Origin: Pieris napi
Lineage: Eukaryota; Arthropoda; Insecta; Lepidoptera; Pieridae
Direction of reading: 5' to 3'
DNA: 64,000 nucleotides
NCBI RefSeq assembly: GCF_905475465.1
Contig: NC_062245.1
Coordinates: 8,246,001 to 8,310,000, forward strand
How positions within the stretch are numbered: position 1 is the first letter of the stretch; each line of letters begins with the position of its first letter. Position numbers and translations under genes: made by a program. Positions 56,367 to 64,000 of the stretch are shown here, piece after piece. The notes under the pieces were generated by a model. That model made no database searches. It saw only the letters and a program-made list of their open reading frames with translations, and was not told where the DNA came from.

Positions 56367-56613
56367 CTGCCCTGCGATTCTGTAACTCACTTTTCGAACT
56401 CACACAGCGGTTTTTGCATCGGCGGTCGCTCTCAAATCAGTCATGAAGCAGTCATTTTATGATTTGGCATTCTGAAAAGGTGGGAGCTTGTAGTTTATTG
56501 TTTATTAGAATGCCAAATCATAAAATGACTGCTTCACGACTGATTTGAGAGCGACCGCCGATGCAAAAACCGCTGTGTGAGTTCGAAAAGTGAGTTACAG
56601 AATCGCAGGGCAG
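56367..56613. mobile_element. Near-perfect palindromic MITE
   Basis: Arms of 107 bp (56367-56473 and 56507-56613) are identical except for one base and flank a 33-bp spacer. Each starts CTGCCCTGCGATTCTGTAAC and includes 'ggcggtcgctctcaaatcag' and 'cattttatgatttggcattc'. The element has no coding capacity. A solitary arm at 14590-14663 and a 106-bp short form at 17014-17119 are in the same window. No target duplication is obvious. Confidence 0.9.
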
Positions 56614-56639
56614 TGCTTCTAGAAGGAGCTAGACGCACT

Positions 56640-56690
56640 ATACGCACAACGGACCAATTATGAGTCTAAGTGCGGAAACTGAGTCCACCA
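56640..56690 (+). repeat. Short shared repeat, family D copy 2
   Basis: 'acgcacaacggaccaatta' and 'tctaagtgcggaaactgagt' match 24745-24795. Confidence 0.55.
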
Positions 56691-58016
56691 ACCTAAACCT
56701 TATGTACTTGAATAGTCTGTATCGCATAACATAAGGAACTACTGCTTCGAATTAGACATAAAAATTGGGCAATCTATTTATCCTAAAGGCTAATAAGTCA
56801 CGCTACGATAGAATTACAGCAGGAAATAGCTGAGGAATAAAGAAACTTACCGTCACGACTGAAACATCACATGAACATTTCGAAGTATACATCAGACCTA
56901 AAGGGGTAGGGAACTGACGCTATCTCTAAAGATAGCTATTATGAGAACGGATTCTACTTATTAAGTCAACCGACAGTGTTAACAGTCAAGTGGTCGAGCG
57001 TTTCTAAATGAGATTATAAACTAGCTGCGCCTCATGGTATCGCATTAATTCGGTACTAGCATGATATTCCTCTATAATTGGCCTATGGAACAAAGACTTT
57101 TTTTTTCCTACGCATAGTTAGCGCATTAAAATAAACAAACCCCTCATCTCATTCGGCAGTTAATTAAAACGTAATTTTATTTATCTTAGCTTAAAGCAAT
57201 ATCAAGGAAAAAGTGAAGGCAAAATAGATACTAAAGATAGTAACTAAGTAAGGATAGATGTCGAATAACAGTCCCCGGACAGTTGAATGAGACCGCACGA
57301 CAACGTGTGCCATGTGGACATTCAGATTTAGCCAACTATTGCCTTAAACCTGGTCTATTAGACGAATCTAATACCTTGCAAAGGTCTCTAATAATGCCGT
57401 TATCTCATTATTAATGCTTAGTTAAATGGAATACCTTAAATTGCGTCTAATATATTTTAAAATTCTGTACTATTATTATAATACGATAACATTTCTATAA
57501 ACACATTAGGCATATAACATATTCTATCTCGATATTGGAGCTTAGTTAAAACTAGTTGTCAAAAAATTAACAGCTTCATTATACAAAATCTGTCCATGTT
57601 ATCTTAAACTGATAACAATAAAGAGATTATAGATAATTTAACAAAATAGTTAAACCAATTGTTTGATAAACGGACACGTTAATTTATTAAACTGAACAAT
57701 TAGAAATTAACACAATAATATAAATGTTTTACCATTTAAAGCGTTTCGTCCCACATTTATCATATTTAATGTCCGGGAATGGAAGCCGGGACTTCTGCAA
57801 CCATGTCTTAGTCATTGTCGCTATGGAAACGTGTATAATCAACGAAAATGGAATTATTTTATATTAATTTGATAACAGTCTGTATCCAAGTGTGTGAAAC
57901 TCGTGTGGATTTTATTTTGCAAACTTACAAAGGGAATCTTAATCAAACAGTGTCTTCAAGCTTGGACAACAATTTTGGTCAGATCAGGATCAGGGGGTGG
58001 GAATGTAAAAGAAAAA
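56691..58016. other. Spacer
   Basis: No gene or repeat identified. The frame at 57848-58054 is AT-driven. Confidence 0.35.
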
Positions 58017-58335
58017 AAAATCGGTTATCTGGAAAGTCGGTTTACGATTTGTGACGATAGTTGAACGTGACAACGTCATAAGAAAATACTGATGGAATGG
58101 TTGCAATTCGCACACTCAAGTAGAAAGAGACAGATGTTGAACGCTACTGCGATGGATTTGTATAATTATGTTGCCGATTGTGTCTTTGTCGCTCGTTCCG
58201 CGCTCTCGCTTGCACTTCAAGCCTTAAATGGAACGCCTCAGAGCGAGGTAACGCCGCATGAGTCATGTTTTTTCGTACGTGCAGCCGGCTCCATCGTTGT
58301 CACGTCAAAAGCGTGTGATTGGTCTACAGCATCTC
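58017..58335 (+). repeat. Unclassified repeat with end shared at 17270
   Basis: 'gtcggtttacgatttgtgac' and 'acgtgacaacgtcataagaa' match the end at 17283-17340. The following part is GC-richer ('ctcgttccgcgctctcgctt', 'gcctcagagcgaggtaacgc') and gives an 85-codon frame at 58092-58349 with no recognisable domain. I regard it as TE-derived rather than a gene. Confidence 0.4.
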
Positions 58336-59481
58336 TCACGCGGTGTTGATTTTTTTGTATATCCAACCACTCGTGTATGATGCAAGACCAAAACTGCTCT
58401 GTCAATACCAGAGCTAATTCTGCGTGAGCTATTTATTCATAGCCGATGCCAGGTAGCACTTTCACTTTGGTTAAGTTTGAGTTTGTTCAAAAGTTGAAAC
58501 GGATTTTCCGGTCAGTTTTCATCGAGCAAAACAGTAAAAGCTACTGTCTTTCATTTGCAGTATTAATTCGTTCAAATAGTCTTTTGTCCAATTATTCAAG
58601 TTAAATTTGGAAAGTTAGTGAGTTGACATACAAGTCGGACGCCTGTCTTTCCTTAATTAGCCGTATTTTCGTTCCGCGTTTATTCTGGGATTTTTCTATT
58701 TATCGGTTTTTTGATTGTCCTTTTTATTTAGTTATAAAATTGGAGGTAAGACTTTTAGTTTTAATTATCTTATATAACGTATCGATTTGTATAATTATGT
58801 TGTATCTATTAGACCAATTCAAGTAGAAATATGTCAGTTATGTAAAAACAAATGAGTTTCATTTATTTCATAAACTTATTTCAAAATTATTTAAAGTATA
58901 GACTTTTCGGTAAATTTATTTAATTACTTTCTGCTTAAAAACAAAAACAAATATTTTTCAATATCTATTAATTACAAATAAATACACAATAAAATAAACA
59001 TTTTATCGACACAGATAAATATAAAAACTTGGTAAAATACTTGAAAGGTCCACAACCACGAGTCATCTAAATTCAATAATATTAAAACATATATTGTTTA
59101 TTTTTACTATTACACCATATCAATTAATAACTGTAGCATATAATTAATAACAGATTAAAAGTAATTTGTAAGCATACTTATTCACATGGTAGTGTGTAGC
59201 AGATGACATGTAGCAAGCAGGTGCGATGAGGCAGCAATGAGCACTAATCAATACGCCGGAGGTGGCGAAAAATAACGAATGTTGTATATGCTCGTGTGTT
59301 TCCGTGTGCACTCAGATGCAAGGTAGCGTCAGCAATAAAAATATTTGACAATCGTTTGCCAATTCAATGAAGAAAACGCCGCATATGAAAAAATTATGTT
59401 TCTTAAATAGTTGTCGCTAGTAATATATTAGACAATATGCCGTTGTAAATGCAAACTAAATCTTTAGGACCGATAAATATG
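58336..59481. other. Spacer
   Basis: AT-rich. An acceptor-like 'tctttcatttgcag' ends at about 58560, without any recognisable exon behind it. Confidence 0.35.
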
Positions 59482-59483
59482 TA

Positions 59484-60407
59484 AAGGGTCTTTCAATAGG
59501 GACTTCCGAACTTTTACAGTTGATAGCGGCCATCTCGTTGAAGCTACATCTGTCAAATTGGCTGTCATTTATTCAGTCTGTTTTGCCAAATCACCATGGA
59601 TGGATATAGCGTTCAACAACACGTGCAAATGATAAAATTGTTTTATCAAAATGGGTGTTCTGTTCGGGCAACGTTCCGCGCGCTTCGCCCATTTTACGGG
59701 CGCCATAATCGTCCTGCCGAGAGGACTATTCGCAATGTGGTAGATAAATTTGAGTCCACTGGTTCAGTAAACGATCAACCAACACCCGTACGTCGACGAA
59801 ACGCAAGATCTACCGAAAACTTCGCCGCTGTCCGTGAGAGCATGCAGGAGAATCCGAGGCAGTCGATTTCGCGTCGCTCACAAGAACTCGGCCTTTCACA
59901 GACCACAACTTGGCGAATTTTGCGTCGTGACTTGGGCCTGCTCCCGTACAAAATTCAACTGACCCAGGAGCTGAAGGTAAACGACCATAGACAAAGACTT
60001 GTGTTCGCTGAATGGGCTCTGGAGCAGTTGGCAACTGACCCTAATTTTCATCGAAAAATCATCTTCAGCAATGAGGCCCATTTCTGGATGAATGGGTACG
60101 TGAACAAACAAAATTGTCGAATTTGGGCCGATACAAATCCACATGAGATCCAAGAGCGTCCAATGCATCCCGAAAAAGTCACTGTTTGGTGTGGATTTTG
60201 GGCTGGCGGCATGATCGGTCCATATTTCTTTGGACATTTCGGATGCGCGCCACCCAGAGAAGCCGGGGCGGACATTTGAACGATGTTATATTCCACACAT
60301 AATGGCATCGATAGGCCTTTCAAACGAATAAAAATTGTTGATGATATCTAACACAAATTTTGTTTTATTTAAATTTGAAGATAGGAAGCCCTTAATGAAA
60401 GACCCTT
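59484..60407 (+). mobile_element. Tc1/mariner-superfamily element, internally deleted
   Basis: Terminal inverted repeats AAGGGTCTTTCAATAGGGAC (from 59484) and its partner ending at 60407 match at 21 of 24 positions, and TA dinucleotides flank both ends (59482-59483 and 60408-60409). The 924-bp element encodes the N-terminal two thirds of a transposase joined directly to the last codons. This is the form of a deletion derivative that could be mobilised only in trans. Confidence 0.9.
59596..60302 (+). pseudogene. Transposase pseudogene (IS630/Tc1/mariner, DUF4817-like N-terminus)
   Basis: The open frame (59596-60279, 227 residues) begins MDGYSVQQHVQMIKLFYQNG. It has a first helix-turn-helix (about 5-55), a linker with RRRNARSTENFAAVRESM, a second HTH (about 85-125, LGLSQTTTWRILRRDLGL) and the start of the DDE domain. 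The first catalytic Asp, expected in F-S-D-E-A-H-F, is Asn159 (FSNEAHF). VTVWCGFWAGGMIGPYFF (about 195-212) is present, but the segment with the second Asp and the third acidic residue is deleted. A +1/-1 shift in frame near 60250 then reveals RGGHLNDVIFHT and a stop at 60300-60302, the normal C-terminus of this family. Full-length members have roughly 340-360 residues, so over 100 codons are missing. It is catalytically dead but may retain DNA binding. Confidence 0.88.
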
Positions 60408-60409
60408 TA

Positions 60410-60960
60410 TTTCTAATCATAAAAATTAGACCTATAATAATAAATTTGATTTTTGTGTTTTTACACTGGCTTAGAAACCAAATTTAAATGTTTCTTCTGA
60501 CACGTCTGTGCTTATGCGATCTTATACTGATTTACTATAAAAGTTTCTTAAGACCTCAAGAAAGAGGTTTACCGTCGACATCAGTTCAATCACACATATT
60601 CTATAGTACAATTAAATATACCTCCAAACAATAAATAATGACAGAATAAATCGTGTCTTTATTTGTGAATGGTACGCGCTCGTAATCGGCGGCCGGCCGG
60701 GGACGTATTGGGCCGTCGTTGAGACGTTGGCTCTCTGTTTTTAAAGCTTTCTTTCCCCACACCCCAACACCCCAAACACCCCCACAATCGATGGACGTCA
60801 CGTTAGCGAGCGATCAAGTGCATACGTGAGGACTTCTTTTGATGCTCGGGCGTGGTTTGTTAATTACTATTTACACTTGTATCTATCATTACGTATCATA
60901 TTTCGCATGATAATTCTATATTAAATTTCAAATCGTCATTTGTTTTTAATTATACTATGA
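60410..60960. other. Spacer
   Basis: No gene. A GC-rich patch (60685-60725, 'cggcggccggccggggacg') and a C-rich one (60755-60785) are unassigned. Confidence 0.35.
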
Positions 60961-61193
60961 GCAGTGTTGGCCTAGTGGCTTTAGTGTGCGACTCTCATCC
61001 CTTAGGTTGTGGGTTCGATCCCCGGCTGTGTACCAATAGATCATTCATTCGCTTTAGCGGTGAAGGAAAACATTGTGAGGATACCGGCTTGCCTTAGACC
61101 CAAAAAGTCGATTGCGTGTGTCATGCACAATAGACACTTATAGACTATACATAAATCTGAAGCCTAGACCTAAAAAGGTTGTATAGTCAATGA
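60961..61193 (+). mobile_element. tRNA-derived SINE, best head in the window
   Basis: 'gcagtgttggcctagtggct', 'ttagtgtgcgactctcatcc', 'cttaggttgtgggttcgatc' and 'cccggctgtgtaccaata' form a complete tRNA-like head with boxes A and B. The body follows ('gtgaaggaaaacattgtgag', 'gaccca', 'aaaagtcgattgcgtgtgtc') and ends 'cctagacctaaaaaggttgt' plus a T-rich end. Parts of the body ('ctatgtgcgcattt', 'gatcatgaaacag') are missing. Confidence 0.9.
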
Positions 61194-61904
61194 TTTTTTT
61201 TTCATTATGAGACTTAAATAACTTGATAAAAACGTTGAAATGCTTGCCTTCATGCTTACTTCATTAATTCAACTTGTACAGGTATATTTAAGTTGGTGAC
61301 ATTTCGCATTGTCTAATAGCAATAGAACCTTTGCGATATATCTACCCAAGATAGTAAAATGTTTAATTTTCAACATTATGAGAGAACTTCACAGTGTTGT
61401 GTGCAGGGGACGGGACTGACAGAGCTGTCAGATACACGTCGCAAGCAGACTGACTGCACACATTGCTAATGCATTTCTTATGAACGCAAACGTGCAGAAA
61501 ATGTACCAGTCTTGTGCTTTATATGGTCAATGTATATTCGAGTGGCATATCTAAATTTCTTACTGCGATATACAGTTGTTATAGAGATCGGCGTATCTAT
61601 ACATAATTTTAATTTTAAAATTAAAATTAATTTTAATCTTTTATTTGGGAACTATACCGTATTTAGGTGATTTTTATCATTTGAAAAGACGCATTTCTTT
61701 CGGGGTAGCATTTTGTATGTGCGTATTTCTTTGGGCATATTTACAAAATTATTGCTATACATTACACTCTCAATCAAAATTTAACTTAATCTCGGGTTTA
61801 GGTAAAAATTTATAAAAATATATGACGCAGATCAATCACAGAAAAGGTCGAATGTGTATATGTTGTAGTTGTACTAAAACTACACTTTTTTTATAGAATG
61901 GCAT
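61194..61904. other. Spacer with AT palindrome
   Basis: A 26-bp perfect palindrome of A/T only lies at 61604-61629. No gene or repeat identified otherwise. Confidence 0.4.
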
Positions 61905-62115
61905 GTGGGACGCCCAAAAATGGCAGTCACACCCATTTTAGTGGTTGCGTTGCCGGCCTTTGAGGGTGGAGTACACTCATGCTTTGAACAGTTGAAGGTC
62001 GTATCTCTCAGGGAAGAAGTAGAGTCGATTCCACAGTTCGCTAGTTCAGAAAAGAAAATGTGTTGTGAAGCGGACCGTGGAAAACTTCCAGCCATCAAGG
62101 TGATGTTGATGAAAT
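61905..62115 (-). repeat. Interspersed repeat related to family A (family B)
   Basis: 'ggttgcgttgccggcctttg', 'agggtggagtacactcatgc', 'gttgaaggtcgtatctctca', 'gattccacagttcgc' and 'gtggaaaacttccagccatc' correspond block by block to the reverse of family A (gttgccggcc..., tacgctctt..., attccacaa...) but with distinct sequence. The overlapping ORFs on both strands here (61880-62120) are by-products. Confidence 0.65.
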
Positions 62116-64000
62116 TTTGAATTGATTATACGGTGTTGATACGAGGGAGGAGGGATAAACCTAAATAATTCTTGAGAACAGTACACTTTAGTAAGCACAT
62201 AGAGACGCAAAGCCTCTGCGTAGAGAGAGAAAATCAAGCCGATCCGTAATACGTTGAAGATTGACAATTTGACAACCCCTTCGCTGAATTTGGTCACAAG
62301 AAAGAAGCCGGACTATATTTATTAGAAGTGTACACACCATATATATATTTAAAATCCCAGAGTTCCCTTACATAATAGCTATATATAAAGTATAACTTTC
62401 GATTGCATTGCATATAAAGTAGTAGCGAGCTGTCATAACAAGTAATTAATGTTATTAGAGCAAGGAAATAAATCCAACTGCTTACAAACGTTTCGCATTC
62501 GAAACTATTTCTTTCAGTTCGACAGCTCGCTGCGGTCCGAGTCGGGTGCGAATACTGTGACGCGATTAGCGGGAATTAAAACTAAATATCGTACACTTTT
62601 ATTTTTAAATTATATATCTCTATTTTTATAAAACTTGATACACATATTTATGTACTTACGTACGTTAGGAAGTTAAATGCCAAAATTGTATAAGAAAAAT
62701 CACAAGCCAAACTGCTTAAATTTGATAGACAAGTTAAGTTTGTTTTAAGGTCCCACTTGTGTCGTTTATTTAAAGTAAAATAATGTGGTAGATGTCAATC
62801 CAAGTATATTTTTAGGTTTGAAGTTATACTTCTTTTGGCGCGTTAGGGAAAATGATGAGAGTAAATTTTTACGATGCGCGCGCACACCGTCTCAAAAAAC
62901 CGACATCCTGATGTTAGCTATATTCAACATTTTAGTTTTTTCTATTGTTAGTGTCGTGTTTTCTATAAACGTAGAAGATTTTTATCTTGTTACGTCAAAG
63001 AAGTATAACTTCTAACGCGTGTACATAAATACACACACCTTTTTTTTAAATATCAAAACCGTTTCCGTTGTTTAATGGATAAGTTTATGTCACTTTTAAA
63101 GGTTGAAGTTTCAGCGTATCAATAAAAAAATCTGGTTAAAAGAGACAAATACTGACCAAATGCAAACTACGATCGCCCTATACCATGGACTTAATTTATA
63201 CGTTTGAATATTTCGTCTAAAATCAGTAATCGCTACCACCTATGAATAAACACAACCTTATCGCTTTTAAATCTCAAACTTTTCGCTGTTTTAATTAACT
63301 TGACGTTGCATTTACAACTGTGTTGATTTGTTCCCAACTCACGAGTCGTTTCTTTGCGTAAATAGCTGAAAGTTGCGCGGTTCATTTCTATCGTTGACAT
63401 CGGCCCGAAGTTCGATTAATCTCTAACTTCTAATATTGAGTTGCTTTGACTTTATTCTTGGTTTCATATGGCTTTTACGTTTTGTAAATACATCCTAAAC
63501 GAGTGGGGAAGTATATTGGAGCCGTCGGTGCCTCCAGTCCGAAACAATTGTAGTTTTTCAGGATAAACACAGGACGTCCCAAAAATATTAAAGTACGAAT
63601 CAGTTGGATGCATGTCAAACTTTCTCGGAGCTAAAACTGACTTAATAGAATTCAGTTTGGAACACAATCAGAAAGTATCAGACGGTTTGATAAGGTGCAT
63701 AATAAATGCAGTTTTACCTTTCAGGACGAATACTTATACGTCGACCATTTTAGCGTTTGAAAATTGACGTATTCTGGTGCAATTTAATATACTAAAAATA
63801 AAAATACGTTTGACTTAGGAACTTCTATATTATTTTATGGCTTGTAAAAAAAACATTCACAAATGAATACGCTGTATTAGTAAGTACTAAGGAAAAAATT
63901 ATTATTGCTTTAAATATTTATCTAAACAAATATTAAGATTTTTATTAACTATATACTATACTAATTGTACTATTATTATTTTAAATATTTATCTTTATGC
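62116..64000. other. Terminal spacer
   Basis: About 1.9 kb with no recognised gene, RNA or repeat. Short frames on both strands (62449-62631, 62785-63015, 63464-63667) are of chance type. Confidence 0.35.

Noticed and set aside
58092..58349. Host gene of 85 codons
   Set aside because: Adjoins a block shared with 17.3 kb, no domain, no splice context; more likely TE-derived.
60961..61030. tRNA gene from boxes A and B
   Set aside because: The same head recurs in several copies, each followed by a shared SINE body and tail, and the cloverleaf is imperfect. It is a SINE promoter, not a tRNA gene.

Overview
The window looks like a gene-poor, TE-rich stretch of a lepidopteran nuclear genome. It is AT-rich, and no host protein-coding gene can be recognised in it. 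What identifies the lineage is the repeat content: tRNA-headed SINEs with the box B-like GGTTCGATCCC block and a 'gcccagacctaaa..ggttgtagcgccactg' style tail, many short Helitrons ending in a hairpin plus CTAG, the moth/butterfly interspersed repeat that ends 'cacttaacatcaggtgagcc', and RTE-type LINEs. The species cannot be fixed from sequence alone.

Layout. 0-10 kb: a Helitron 3' end, two LINE 3'-end relics, a SINE carrying a nested retroelement tail, a textbook composite 3'/5' splice site at 3411|3412 with a 65-nt exon-like segment behind it, two copies of the common interspersed repeat (family A), and a complete Helitron (9256-9739). 10-20 kb: a GC-box block, more family A copies, a Helitron, a cluster of CRE-like sites (12139-12240), a perfect RFX X-box (16854), and two small relatives of a palindromic MITE. 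20-27 kb: a truncated 5S rRNA pseudogene, a CpG-rich block, SINE and LINE-tail relics, and a candidate RNA polymerase II core promoter (TATA, Inr and DPE-like, near 26474-26527). 27-31.4 kb: an intact two-ORF non-LTR retrotransposon, the only long coding sequence in the window. 31-44 kb: a perfect hairpin, SINEs, a LINE relic, three Helitrons, and a second textbook composite splice site at 37435|37436. 44-64 kb: further repeats, two Helitrons side by side (51.6-52.3 kb), two near-perfect long-arm MITEs (55062-55372 and 56367-56613), an internally deleted Tc1/mariner-superfamily element with TIRs and TA target duplication (59484-60407), a SINE, and a quiet end.

Interpretation. The mobile elements are the certain content. 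The main host signal is inferential: two strong recursive-splicing (ratchet-point) sites on the + strand, 34 kb apart, together with a + strand core promoter between them. This suggests that much of the window lies inside one or more very long introns of a + strand gene, possibly with alternative promoters. RNA data would decide this. Most intervals between repeats show nothing I can identify and are stated as such.
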